In this document: in pieces, positions 1-8,886 of the stretch
Numbering within the stretch: position 1 is the first letter of the stretch
Layout: each line of letters starts with the position of its first letter
Assembly: GCF_003111625.1 (NCBI RefSeq)
Contig: NZ_MZGS01000020.1
Span: 1 to 64,000, forward strand
Reading direction: 5' to 3'
Length of the DNA: 64,000 bases
Source: Methanobrevibacter thaueri
Lineage (GTDB): Archaea > Methanobacteriota > Methanobacteria > Methanobacteriales > Methanobacteriaceae
Notes under the pieces: model-generated
The model's input: the letters and a program-made list of their open reading frames with translations, nothing else
Databases searched by the model: none
Told to the model about the DNA's origin: nothing
Translations under genes and position numbers: made by a program

Positions 1-124
<124 letters not shown>

Positions 125-644
125 TGAATCACATAACAGACATAATAAGTATAAAGTATTATGAAGTACGCTAAATATAGACGAGTATTACACTAAACTA
201 GTTTGTAACTAATTCACCACATACTACAAAACCAACATCATACTTGAGAAAATTCAAGTACTCACTAATGTATAGCTACATGCGGAAAGCAACCATCATA
301 GTAAAAATTGTATTAAACAATGATACTTAGGTCATCGCCATAAAACACATAGCACATCTTATAGGCAGACAAATTTTATTAACAAAGTCAATTAAAAAAC
401 ATTGCAAAATAATATTAAATTTAAAATAAAGAAATCAAAAATTATATTATCTATCAAAAATAAATTAAATCAATTATTACACAGTAATTAACGTTTTGAA
501 TAAAAATTTATAAAAAAATTTTTAAAACATCTAAAAAATCGATTTAAAAAAATATTTTCAAAAAAATAATAAAATAAAAAAGAATTAAAGGTTTTTAAAG
601 CGTTTACATTTGAAAAATATCTAAGTAGTATATAAATGTATCCC
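125..644 (-). other. 16S rRNA leader and upstream AT-rich region
   Basis: This 520-nt gap contains no convincing coding region. It lies directly upstream of the 16S gene and should hold the leader, with the 5' strand of the 16S processing stem, and the rRNA promoter. A 7-bp perfect hairpin (TACTTGA / TCAAGTA, 241-260) lies in the more mixed-composition half near the 16S gene. The distal half (about 370-600) is almost pure A/T. Confidence 0.6.
627..640 (-). promoter_or_regulatory. candidate rRNA operon TATA box
   Basis: On the minus strand this reads TTTATATAC, an exact match to the TTTATATA box of methanogen stable-RNA promoters. It lies just beyond the stop codon of the upstream methyltransferase gene, and transcription would start about 25 nt downstream, near position 605. 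Other A/T runs in the leader could also serve, so this is a candidate only. Confidence 0.4.
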
Positions 645-1682
645 TTAATCCAAGTTTTTTCGGATAACGGAAATAATTCTGGTTAAACTTTTATGCATTT
701 TAATGCCATATTGTTCCACAATCTTAAATCCGACCTCGTCAACCATCGGTTTTAAATCAATGTAATGTGGAGAAGCCATACAGAGGTATGCATCATCCCT
801 CATATTATCATATATTGCATGGAAGAATTCCTCAAATATTCCCTCACCATCAACATCTCCAGTTGATGTTGAAATTCCATAAGGCGGATCGGTAACCACA
901 CTGGACACCTTTTCATACATCTTAAGCTCACGGACATCCAAATGGAATGTTCTGTAATCTGTAATTCCATAATAATCCAAGTTGATTGCAGTTCCGTTTT
1001 TCATTTTCCAATAAACATCAGAACCCACCACCTTGCATCCTATCAGTCCGGCCTCAATCAATATTCCTCCGGTGCCGCAAAACGGATCAAGCAAGAGTTC
1101 GCCAGCTTTTACCCTGGACAGGTTAACCATGCATCTTGCCAGTTTCGGATTCATGGATCCAGGATAGAAAAATGGTCTTTTATGAGGTTTGCTGTCCTCA
1201 AAATGTTTCTTGTTTAGTTTTATCTTTTCAATAGCCACATACAAATCATTCTGGTGGGCAACCACTCTGACCAATGACTTTGGCTTGCTTAAGTTGACCC
1301 TTATTCTTTCGGTGTTATCCAGAATCAATGTTCCTATATGCCTTTCTGTTCCAACTGTGTCAATCTGTGAGTTGAATCTCTTGACCCTGACGGCAAAGTT
1401 TTCATCTATCCATTCCGCCCAGTCTATTTTTGAAACATCCTCATCCAGATTATCGACGTCTGTCCTCGCAAGGATTTGATGCACCTCATGAGTGTATCCC
1501 AGCCTTCTGGTTAAAATCTCATAGTATTCATCCAATTTATCATCAGGAATATCTTTTAAAATAACCAAACCTTCAGTGACCTTTTCTATTTCGGCATCGA
1601 TATCTTCACATTCCATTACCGCTTTGAGTTCAGCTAAAGGCAATTCAGGATGTTCCTGTGATTGTATACATAATAGTTCCAT
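645..1682 (-). CDS. tRNA (guanine(10)-N2)-dimethyltransferase (Trm-G10 / TIGR01177 family)
   Basis: The 345-residue protein has an N-terminal THUMP-type RNA-binding region (about 1-160) followed by a class I SAM-dependent methyltransferase domain. Motif I is DPFCGTGG (199-206), and the catalytic amino-methylation motif is DPPYG (265-269), as in N2-guanine methyltransferases. Family knowledge indicates methylation of G10 in tRNA, the archaeal counterpart of Trm11. The start has a good Shine-Dalgarno (TTTAGGTGA) a few bases upstream. It precedes the rRNA operon in the same orientation, and its 3' end abuts the rRNA promoter region. The THUMP/NPPY architecture is clear; the exact target base is inferred. 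Confidence 0.88.
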   Translation of the reverse strand: MELLCIQSQEHPELPLAELKAVMECEDIDAEIEKVTEGLVILKDIPDDKLDEYYEILTRRLGYTHEVHQILARTDVDNLDEDVSKIDWAEWIDENFAVRVKRFNSQIDTVGTERHIGTLILDNTERIRVNLSKPKSLVRVVAHQNDLYVAIEKIKLNKKHFEDSKPHKRPFFYPGSMNPKLARCMVNLSRVKAGELLLDPFCGTGGILIEAGLIGCKVVGSDVYWKMKNGTAINLDYYGITDYRTFHLDVRELKMYEKVSSVVTDPPYGISTSTGDVDGEGIFEEFFHAIYDNMRDDAYLCMASPHYIDLKPMVDEVGFKIVEQYGIKMHKSLTRIISVIRKNLD

Positions 1683-1706
1683 TAATTCACCTAAAAATAG
1701 TCAATG

Positions 1707-2675
1707 TTATCTTTTGAATTTGTCAAAATGTCTTCTAATGGCCTGCTGTGAACTGTCTGTATTCACATCAATTTCATCAACTTCATCGGCGCCTTTATTA
1801 TAATGGCTTTCATATCCATTATCCTGATAGTAATCGTCATTGCTATATGAATACTCGTCCATTACTTGATTATAATAGGTGTCTTGAGAATGATTGTTTG
1901 AAGGTCCCTCATACCTGTCATTGTACGGTTCGTATTCATAGCTGTGACGGCGCTGCGGGGCGATATTATCAAAATCTTCCGGATAATACTCATAATCCCT
2001 TCTCGGATATGAATTGCTTTCATGGGTTATTGGTGTGATTGGCTCATACTCATCGTAATAGTCGTTCCTTCCCAAATAATCATCCTGGAAATCTCTCTCA
2101 AAAGCGTTTGGCTGTTGAGGGGAAACCCTTTGTGGCGGAGCCTGGAAACTCCTTTGCCCGACCATTCTTGAAAAGATCATTTCCTCAACCTCAGATGGTT
2201 TGGAAATGTTCTTGAGTTCCATCTGATTGTTATCATAGGCGCTGTACAGGCTGACTGATCCGACATTTAACATTCTGGCAACGATGCTTTGGGAAGTGTT
2301 GACATCCTGTATTGTTGCGTATGGCATATAGTTCTTCTTGGTGGACAATACTCCTGACTTGATTATGACCCTGCTGTCGGTCAAGGTGTATTCAAGGGAA
2401 TACCATCCGATAAGCTGCCAGATTATATAAACTACATCAACAAGAATGATGACAAAAAATGCAATGGCTGCGTATCTGGTCAATGAAAGCTTGATATGGG
2501 AGATTAGGTAAACCTGCATTTCCCCTATAAACTTGATTACCATTGGAGAAATGAAGAGTATAATCACTAATAAAATAACTCCATAAATAGCTTTTTTACA
2601 GCCTAAAAGCATATTGGGTTTTGTTTTATAAATGACCCTGTCTCTGAGATTATCATCATTATTACCGAATAACAT
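1707..2675 (-). CDS. PH domain (bPH2/DUF304) membrane protein with Tyr/Asp/Asn-rich tail
   Basis: The 322-residue protein has two membrane segments (about 27-50 and 68-90). A bPH2-type domain follows, containing the signature around 'YTLTDSRVIIKSGVLSTKK' and an 'IQDVNTSQS' segment. After about residue 175 the protein becomes a long, probably disordered tail rich in Tyr, Asp, Asn, Gln and Glu, ending in a short basic patch. Bacterial relatives (YdbS/YdbT type) are membrane proteins of poorly known role. It lies 24 nt upstream of the tRNA methyltransferase gene on the same strand. No strong ribosome binding site is seen, so a leaderless transcript is plausible. Confidence 0.75.
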   Translation of the reverse strand: MLFGNNDDNLRDRVIYKTKPNMLLGCKKAIYGVILLVIILFISPMVIKFIGEMQVYLISHIKLSLTRYAAIAFFVIILVDVVYIIWQLIGWYSLEYTLTDSRVIIKSGVLSTKKNYMPYATIQDVNTSQSIVARMLNVGSVSLYSAYDNNQMELKNISKPSEVEEMIFSRMVGQRSFQAPPQRVSPQQPNAFERDFQDDYLGRNDYYDEYEPITPITHESNSYPRRDYEYYPEDFDNIAPQRRHSYEYEPYNDRYEGPSNNHSQDTYYNQVMDEYSYSNDDYYQDNGYESHYNKGADEVDEIDVNTDSSQQAIRRHFDKFKR

Positions 2676-2730
2676 AATTAATACTATTAGAATTTATTTT
2701 AAATAAAGTTTTAGAAAAAAAGATTATGAA

Positions 2731-2796
2731 AATAAGCCTCAGCTCGCCCATCATTCATCACATATCAGAGCTCATAGGGTTCATCATCGGCTTATT
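2731..2796 (-). ncRNA. C/D box sRNA (2'-O-methylation guide)
   Basis: On the minus strand all four boxes appear in correct order and spacing: C box ATGATGA (2787-2781), a 12-nt guide ACCCTATGAGCT, D' box CTGA (2768-2765), 4 nt, C' box TGATGA (2760-2755), a 12-nt guide ATGATGGGCGAG, and D box CTGA (2742-2739). An 8-bp terminal stem AATAAGCC/GGCTTATT encloses it. Twelve-nt guides and short C'/D' spacing are the archaeal norm for L7Ae/Nop5/fibrillarin RNPs. It lies between pan and the PH-domain gene, on their strand, and is distinctly richer in G/C than its flanks. Target sites were not identified. Confidence 0.93.
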
Positions 2797-2807
2797 GTCA
2801 ATTAGTT

Positions 2808-4064
2808 TTATCCGAACATTACACCTGCTTCTGTCTTGAACAATTCGTCTTCCTTGGATTTGCTCATGACCTTATCGATAGCATCCATAAAGTCGGTTAC
2901 AGTAATTTTATCACGTTTTTCACGAATTGCAAACATGCCTGCTTCAGTACAAACCGCCTTAAGGTCTGCACCTGACAGATCATCGGTCAACTCGGCAAGC
3001 AAGTCGACGTCTGCCTCATCATCCAATGACATGTTTTTGGTGTGGATCTTGAGTATTTCGCGTCTTCCGTCAATGTTTGGAAGTGGAACTTCTATGAACC
3101 TGTCAAAACGGCCAGGACGTAAAAGCGCAGGGTCGAGAATATCCGGCCTGTTGGTTGCACCGATGATACCGATGTCACCTCTTGACTCGAATCCGTCAAG
3201 TTCCGCTAACAGCTGCATCAATGTTCTTTGAACTTCCCTGTCCCCACTGGTGGAACTTTTGAGCCTTTTGGCTGCAACTGCATCCAATTCGTCAATGAAT
3301 ATTATTGCAGGTGCCTTCTCTTTGGCAAGCTCGAAGACCTCACGGACGAGTCTTGCTCCTTCACCAATGTATTTTTTGACAAATTCGGAAGCTACAATCT
3401 TGATGAATGTTGCGTTGGTCTCATTTGCCACAGCCTTTGCAAGCAGGGTCTTACCGGTTCCAGGAGGTCCGTATAACAGGATTCCCTTAGGCGGTTCAAT
3501 ACCCACTTTCTCGAACAATTCCGGTTCGGTCAATGGAAGCTCTACGGTTTCCTTGACTTCCCTGATTTGCTCTTCCAAACCTCCTATCTTATCGTAAGTG
3601 ATATCTGGTTTTGTTTCAATTTCCATTCCTGAAACGTTTGCGTCTTTTTCTGATGGCAATACCTCAACAATTCCGAATGTCTGTTGGTTTAGGGCCACCC
3701 TTGAACCAGGTACCAATAATTTTTCATCTAAGAATTTTGAGTAGTTAACTAGAAAACTAGGTCCGGTGCTACTTTTTACAGTCATTCTGTGATCATCCAA
3801 TACTTCTGTGATGGTAGCGATTACTAAAGGTGGAGACCTAAATCTGTCTACTTCTGAACGTAATGATTTAGCTTCTCTTTCTAATCTGATTTTCTCGTTT
3901 TCAATTAGAACCTTATCCTTTTCTAATTTCCTAACTTTCCACATTAAGTTACTTTTAGCTTTGGATTTTTCTTCTCTTAAAGAATCAATCTCTTCCTGCA
4001 TGGATTCTACTTTTTCAATTAATTGCTCTTTTGAAGAATTTTCCAAATCATCAAAATCATTCAT
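2808..4064 (-). CDS. pan: proteasome-activating nucleotidase (PAN)
   Basis: This AAA+ ATPase unfolds substrates and feeds them into the archaeal 20S proteasome. The 418-residue protein has an N-terminal coiled coil (about 8-75), an OB domain (about 78-135) and an AAA module with Walker A GPPGTGKT (199-206), Walker B FIDELD (256-261) and the second region of homology ending in RPGRFDR. An upstream in-frame ATG at 4071-4073 sits directly against the GGAG motif, so the ATG at 4064 is chosen, 9 nt after GGAG. The C-terminus ends VMFG, a Phe variant of the HbYX docking motif. It is divergent from aMBF1. Confidence 0.96.
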   Translation of the reverse strand: MNDFDDLENSSKEQLIEKVESMQEEIDSLREEKSKAKSNLMWKVRKLEKDKVLIENEKIRLEREAKSLRSEVDRFRSPPLVIATITEVLDDHRMTVKSSTGPSFLVNYSKFLDEKLLVPGSRVALNQQTFGIVEVLPSEKDANVSGMEIETKPDITYDKIGGLEEQIREVKETVELPLTEPELFEKVGIEPPKGILLYGPPGTGKTLLAKAVANETNATFIKIVASEFVKKYIGEGARLVREVFELAKEKAPAIIFIDELDAVAAKRLKSSTSGDREVQRTLMQLLAELDGFESRGDIGIIGATNRPDILDPALLRPGRFDRFIEVPLPNIDGRREILKIHTKNMSLDDEADVDLLAELTDDLSGADLKAVCTEAGMFAIREKRDKITVTDFMDAIDKVMSKSKEDELFKTEAGVMFG

Positions 4065-4223
4065 GTGAATCATCTCCAGTTAGTTAAATTTTAACAACAT
4101 GTTACTTTAATAACAATTAGTAACTTTAAAGTATTTAAAGGTATTCATTTTAAACCATACTAACAATCATTATATAATACTATTAATATATATTTAATTA
4201 GAAAAATGAGGAGGACAAATAAT

Positions 4224-4715
4224 ATGGAATGTGAAATTTGTGGCAAACCAGTACCTGAAAACAACCCTATAAGAGCAAAGATTGAAGGATCAGTAATGGT
4301 TGTTTGTAAAGAGTGCTCAAAACTGGGAACAGTACAAAAAGCGCCTCCAAAACCTAAATATGTAAAACAGAACAAAGGCAAAAAGCCTGCAAACACCAGA
4401 AAAAGAAACTACTCCAGAAACGACGAGCCAAGCGAAGAGCTCATAGAAGATTTCAGCTTTGAAGTGAGAAAAGCCAGGGAAGCCAAGGACTGGTCCCGTG
4501 AAGACCTGGGCAGAAAAATCAACGAAAGGGTTTCAGTAATCACAAGGATAGAAACCGGAAAAATGACCCCAGACACAAAACTTACAAAAAAACTCGAAAA
4601 GGCATTGAACATTAAGCTTCTGGAAAAAGTCGACAACGTTGACCTGAATCAGTTCATTAACAGTTCATCTGGAGAAAGAACACTGGGCAACATAATGAAA
4701 ATCAAAAGGAAATAG
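4224..4715 (+). CDS. multiprotein bridging factor aMBF1
   Basis: The 163-residue protein starts with a zinc-ribbon half (MECEICGKPV at the N-terminus and CKEC about 35 residues on), a basic linker, and a C-terminal Cro/C1-type helix-turn-helix containing 'REDLGRKINERVSVITRIETGKM'-like helices. This is the layout of archaeal MBF1, which associates with ribosomes and the transcription machinery. An in-frame ATG at 4206 overlaps the Shine-Dalgarno; the ATG at 4224, 9 nt after GGAGG (4210-4214), is the correct start. It is divergent from pan and convergent with the next gene, with a palindromic element at the junction. Confidence 0.92.
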   Translation: MECEICGKPVPENNPIRAKIEGSVMVVCKECSKLGTVQKAPPKPKYVKQNKGKKPANTRKRNYSRNDEPSEELIEDFSFEVRKAREAKDWSREDLGRKINERVSVITRIETGKMTPDTKLTKKLEKALNIKLLEKVDNVDLNQFINSSSGERTLGNIMKIKRK

Positions 4716-4734
4716 CTATTTCAAATAGCTATTT
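4710..4734. terminator. palindromic convergent terminator candidate
   Basis: The self-complementary 12-mer AAATAGCTATTT occurs twice (4710-4721 and 4723-4734), separated by one base. The two copies can pair with each other in RNA from either strand. The element spans the abutting stop codons of aMBF1 and the DUF356-like gene, so both transcripts would end with it. U-rich sequence follows on the plus strand. Confidence 0.45.
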
Positions 4735-5147
4735 AACTTATCATTTTTAATGTGCCTTTCCTTTTTATCTATTTTATAATCGATCATACCATCATTAATC
4801 GCTTTAGCAGGATGATATTCACCGAAATCATCAGCCTTGTTGAGAACATACTCAAGTTTGGAATAGGCACCATACTCATCGCTGACAACAACCACGTGAG
4901 CCGGAGGATGAATCTTTTTAACTTGCATGATGCTTAATGTTGTGTCCTCCCTTACAAAAAAGGCTGTTGCAACATTGGATTTTGTTTTAAGCTCGGAATT
5001 TAAAATGCCTTCAACCAAATTGTCGGCGAAATTAGGGTCAACTGATTTTGGTGAGGATATTAAATTCAAGTTTCCATGGCGTTCCAAATCGGAAATTGCA
5101 CTGAGCAACTTTGAGTTATTCTCTCCTCTAATTAAAATTAAAGCCAT
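4716..5147 (-). CDS. DUF356-like conserved methanogen protein
   Basis: The 143-residue protein begins MALILIRGEN and contains a 'KKIHPPAHVVVVSDEYG' segment. I associate this pattern with the methanogen-restricted DUF356 family of unknown function; that assignment is from memory of family features. The fold looks alpha/beta with no catalytic motif I recognise. The start at 5147 is preferred over upstream in-frame codons because GTGAT lies about 5 nt upstream and the predicted protein then matches the family start. It follows the exported zinc-ribbon protein gene by 35 nt on the same strand and may be cotranscribed with it. Confidence 0.68.
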   Translation of the reverse strand: MALILIRGENNSKLLSAISDLERHGNLNLISSPKSVDPNFADNLVEGILNSELKTKSNVATAFFVREDTTLSIMQVKKIHPPAHVVVVSDEYGAYSKLEYVLNKADDFGEYHPAKAINDGMIDYKIDKKERHIKNDKLNSYLK

Positions 5148-5182
5148 AATAATCACATAAAAATAAAATATATAGGTGATAG

Positions 5183-6448
5183 TCACCTATTTTGGAAAGA
5201 TTTTAACAATCTGCTTCTGAATACTACAAGAAGAATCAGAATAATACCGACAGCCGTTTGGATACTGCCCAAAATGTTTAGGATATTTCCATCAATAGGC
5301 AAGTCCCATGCAGGAGCTGACCTGTCACCAGGAAGCGCATTGTAGTAAACACCCACAGCCTTGGAACCTTGCTTTACATTCAGGTCCTTAGGCTCAACAT
5401 GGTCAACGCCCATTAAAAGACCGTTATTGATAGCCCTGTTAATTGAACCAGCAATTGCAGATGAATCATAACCGTATTTGGCAACAGAAGCCTCAACAAT
5501 TTCCTGTGTAGTGGAAGCAACACCCGGCTTATCCGTACCATAGACTGAAACACTTACCGCATTTGAACTGACTGTCAAAGCGGAACCTAAAGCCTCATAT
5601 GCATAAACTACCCTTAATTCTGATCCGCAGACTGGACACCTGTCATAGCTTTCGGCGGCCGGATAACCCATAGCCCAACCACAGTCATCACAGACTTTGG
5701 AATACTCCTCGTCCATCGGATATCCTGTCTGGTTCATGTCAGTAGGTGTGAACATGTCGTCAGTGGAAATTCCTGAAATTAGGTTTACACCTCCACCACC
5801 GTACCTTTCACCAGAATCACGAGCTACTTCACCCATAGCTTCTGATAAGATTGTGGTAGCGGAATATCCATCCCTAATCATTTTTCCAATATTCATTGCA
5901 GTTTCTTTTCTTACGGAATCCGCAGTACCGTATAATGGGTTTCCTGCAGTGTTCCTCAAGTGAATGATAGCTCCTTTTTGACCAGGTTGTAATGTGGCAA
6001 CGCCACTGCTGTATGGGGTAACCTTAATCTGATTACTTGCATCATCCACGGTAATTACATAAGCATTGAAAGATCCTCCAATTGCAGCACCAATGTTAGG
6101 TCCTCCAACTACCAGACGAGCACCCTTATATTGGGAAGCAATGGAAGCGGCGGAAGCCGCTGATGCATTATTCTCTAAATTTGCAACAGCATCAACAATG
6201 GAATCCAGCCTAGTGTCTGAACTACCGGTACCCCCTGAGAGTACGGCAAAATGATTGTTCTTAGACATCAGGAATGTGGACTGGAACATGTTTTCTGCAA
6301 AAGACATACTTCCTGCAGCTGCACCGTTCGGGTCGCTGCCTGACGGGTCTGTAATAACAATAATGTTACAAGTAGCTGCAACGCTACTCATTGTCATCAA
6401 GAATATTATTAGGAAAACAAGTAGTGCATGGAACTTTTTAAACTTCAT
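5183..6448 (-). CDS. exported, C-terminally membrane-anchored protein with a zinc ribbon
   Basis: I do not recognise this 421-residue protein's function. It has a signal peptide (1-25, ending near SSVAA), a Gly/Ser/Ala-rich domain with repeated glycine turns, a rubredoxin-like zinc ribbon with Cys253, Cys256, Cys271 and Cys274, and a C-terminal membrane segment (about 396-413) followed by a short basic tail. Most of the chain would therefore lie outside the cell, anchored at the C-terminus. A zinc ribbon outside the cell is unusual. The start has a strong AAGGAG site and overlaps the stop of the upstream POTRA-like gene by 4 nt (ATGA), so the two are translationally coupled. Confidence 0.8.
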   Translation of the reverse strand: MKFKKFHALLVFLIIFLMTMSSVAATCNIIVITDPSGSDPNGAAAGSMSFAENMFQSTFLMSKNNHFAVLSGGTGSSDTRLDSIVDAVANLENNASAASAASIASQYKGARLVVGGPNIGAAIGGSFNAYVITVDDASNQIKVTPYSSGVATLQPGQKGAIIHLRNTAGNPLYGTADSVRKETAMNIGKMIRDGYSATTILSEAMGEVARDSGERYGGGGVNLISGISTDDMFTPTDMNQTGYPMDEEYSKVCDDCGWAMGYPAAESYDRCPVCGSELRVVYAYEALGSALTVSSNAVSVSVYGTDKPGVASTTQEIVEASVAKYGYDSSAIAGSINRAINNGLLMGVDHVEPKDLNVKQGSKAVGVYYNALPGDRSAPAWDLPIDGNILNILGSIQTAVGIILILLVVFRSRLLKSFQNR

Positions 6449-6891
6449 CCACTCACTCCTTTCGTTTTATTTTCCAATTCTACAGATGAGAAATCTTCAA
6501 TGACTGTTACTGTCACTACACCTGTATTTTTATCAACCTGAACATCTGCAGCGGTAATTGGTTGAACAGATGTACCAGGAACTGTTGAACGTGTTGCAAA
6601 TTCCTGCGCCGTTTGTATCGCATCCTGCAGCGAGACCTCTCTTTTAGAAGTCTTTAGAATATCATCATAAATCACACTACCATCTCTGAAACCGGCTTGC
6701 ATAACATTATATCTAATAGTATCTACCGGAACAATGTCATTTCCTTTAATGATTACACCAGAGATTGGAATGCCGTCATTTATATCATCAGAAGATGCGA
6801 ATGCAACATAAGTGATTAAACGACCACAAAGAATTAAAATAAACGCCAATAATAAAATTATTAATGTGTCTCTCCTAATCTTTATAAACAT
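6445..6891 (-). CDS. membrane-anchored POTRA-like domain protein
   Basis: The 148-residue protein has one N-terminal membrane segment (about 9-31) and an external domain. Residues 43-80 fit the start of a POTRA domain (strand, 'GN' turn, helix 'VDTIRYNVMQAGF', then 'GSVIYDD'), and 116-132 give the closing strand pair 'VQVDKNTGVVTVTVIED'. POTRA domains occur in bacterial FtsQ/DivIB and BamA, where they mediate protein-protein contact. The match here is by eye and remote. The gene overlaps the next by 4 nt, so the two products probably act together at the cell surface. The start is supported by AGAGGA about 8 nt upstream. Confidence 0.72.
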   Translation of the reverse strand: MFIKIRRDTLIILLLAFILILCGRLITYVAFASSDDINDGIPISGVIIKGNDIVPVDTIRYNVMQAGFRDGSVIYDDILKTSKREVSLQDAIQTAQEFATRSTVPGTSVQPITAADVQVDKNTGVVTVTVIEDFSSVELENKTKGVSG

Positions 6892-6973
6892 GTTTATTTC
6901 CTCTTAGTATCCATATTTATTCGAATGAATAAAACTATACATTTATTATATTAAATTAATATGATATTTAAAT

Positions 6974-8863
6974 TTATTTTATGTCTTTCAAAAGTGACTC
7001 AGCAGGGTCCATTCCCTGAGCACCAATCAATAGAATGATGTCATTTATATCGGCTTTGCTGCAAACCTCATTAAGGCAATCGCTTAAATTGTCAAAATGG
7101 GTGTAGTCAATGTTATTCCTGTTTAATGTATTGAAGAACACTTCCCTCTCATCGTCCTCGACAAAGTTCAAATCATTGACGACATCATTGCTTGAGGACA
7201 GGTACAGAACCATATCGTCGGTCATTGACTCAACCAGGGCATCTACATTCAGTTGGTTGATTTCTACTCCTCTTGAACCCCTGATTGCACATGCAACATG
7301 CAACTTCTGATTTTCAGGAAGCAGTTTTAGAGTTTCTGAAATTGTCGCTTTTATTCCATCAGGATTGTGTGCAAAATCATCATAAATCAATGGATCTTCA
7401 CTTAATTTTGCAAAACGTCTGTTTAGGGCCTTATATGATTTGACCCCTTCGACAATGACCTCCAAATCAATGCCCAGTGAAATGCATGCTCCAATAGCTG
7501 ACAATATATTCTGTATGAAATGATTGCCCTTGAACGGCAGCTCATCGATTGTTAAGATTGAATCATTGTTATAAATTATGTTTTCGCCATCAAAACAGAC
7601 TGCATTTTCCTCATCCAATGGGGACATTGAAGTGTAGAACGGGTTTTTGGCATCGAGCTTCATCACCAGCTCATCATCATGATTCAATATGGTCACCCCA
7701 TCGCCAATGGCTTCAGGAACGGCCTTTATCTCATCAAATACATCTTCAATTGAATTGACAAGACCTATATGGTCCATTGCAATGTTTGTTATGACTCCAA
7801 CTTTCGGATTGGCAGCCTCACTCATCAATGCAGCATGGTTTTTCATTAGCTTGTCCAGCCAGCCCTGAACTTCTGAAACCTCAATGACCAGGTAGTCAAG
7901 CGCCCCGTTTTCTGTGACCTCATCTGAGATTAGTTTGGACACCATAGGGTCAATTAGGGTGTTGAATTCTGACTCGCTGTCAGTGTTTGTGAGGACGTGA
8001 TGTCCCGCATTGTTTAGGATATGATATATTAAATGTGAAGTTGTTGACTTTCCGTTGGTTCCTGTTATTACAACGTTTGTTGAATCCGGAGAATACTTTT
8101 CAATTGTGTGGGAAAGCGCATATGCGTTTGCAAGCTCAATCTTGTCTGTGATTATCAATGGGAAGTTGAGTTTTTCTGCAACTTCCACGGCATCCTCCTT
8201 AGGGGTTTGTGTAATAAGACATGCGATGTTCTTATTGAATGCCATTTCAACCCCAGCACCGTTAATCCAATGCCTTATGACAATGTCTCCAGTATGCGCA
8301 TTGTTTAAAAATGTGAATTTGCCGGTAAATCCGTCAATGGAGAAGAATTCATCATTACCAACAAGCTTTCCTTCCACAGCTTCCGCCAAATCGTTTATGT
8401 CAGTCAGCTTTTCCTCATACGAACTGTCGATGACATGGGTCAAATTGCTTCCTATGGAAGAGATCTTTTCTGTTATTCCTCCAATTGAGAAGGATTCATC
8501 TCCTATAATCTTTTCTTCAACCTTCTTAACCAGTCCGACATGTTCTTTTGATTTTTCCTCTTCTGCCATTTTGGATACATACTCTTTTGCTGTTTCTATA
8601 TCATCAATAATTATTAATGGAAAGTTCAAGCGCTCTGCCGCCTCAACGGTTCCTTCCTTAGGGTCCGGTGTGATGAGGCATGCGATATTCTTATTGAACG
8701 CTATTTCAACCCCTGCCGGGTCGATTGATTCTCTTATAACAATATCTCCTGTGTGAGCGTCATTTAAAAAAGTAATTTTGCCTGTAAATCCATCGATGGA
8801 GAAAAATTCATCATTTCCAACGAGTTTTCCATTAATAGAATTAGCCAAATCTTGAATATTCAT
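6974..8863 (-). CDS. pseudomurein Mur ligase (MurE/MurC-like) with duplicated N-terminal domain
   Basis: This 629-residue ATP-dependent amide ligase family member probably builds the pseudomurein peptide. The central domain has the P-loop GTNGKST (268-274) and the expected Mur helix motifs. A C-terminal Mur domain with 'YDDFAHNPDGI' follows. The N-terminal substrate domain is present twice (about 1-97 and 154-248), with a degenerate partial third copy between (about 114-150). The first 45 residues of the two full copies are nearly identical. It lies 23 nt after the MraY-like gene on the same strand and has a GGTGAT site before the ATG. Which amino acid it adds cannot be read from sequence. 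Confidence 0.88.
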   Translation of the reverse strand: MNIQDLANSINGKLVGNDEFFSIDGFTGKITFLNDAHTGDIVIRESIDPAGVEIAFNKNIACLITPDPKEGTVEAAERLNFPLIIIDDIETAKEYVSKMAEEEKSKEHVGLVKKVEEKIIGDESFSIGGITEKISSIGSNLTHVIDSSYEEKLTDINDLAEAVEGKLVGNDEFFSIDGFTGKFTFLNNAHTGDIVIRHWINGAGVEMAFNKNIACLITQTPKEDAVEVAEKLNFPLIITDKIELANAYALSHTIEKYSPDSTNVVITGTNGKSTTSHLIYHILNNAGHHVLTNTDSESEFNTLIDPMVSKLISDEVTENGALDYLVIEVSEVQGWLDKLMKNHAALMSEAANPKVGVITNIAMDHIGLVNSIEDVFDEIKAVPEAIGDGVTILNHDDELVMKLDAKNPFYTSMSPLDEENAVCFDGENIIYNNDSILTIDELPFKGNHFIQNILSAIGACISLGIDLEVIVEGVKSYKALNRRFAKLSEDPLIYDDFAHNPDGIKATISETLKLLPENQKLHVACAIRGSRGVEINQLNVDALVESMTDDMVLYLSSSNDVVNDLNFVEDDEREVFFNTLNRNNIDYTHFDNLSDCLNEVCSKADINDIILLIGAQGMDPAESLLKDIK

Positions 8864-8886
8864 TTTATCACCGTAAAAATAGGAAT

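Noticed and set aside
942-1217. Plus-strand reading frame inside the tRNA methyltransferase gene
   Set aside because: It is antisense to a well-supported gene, has no ribosome binding site and encodes nothing recognisable.
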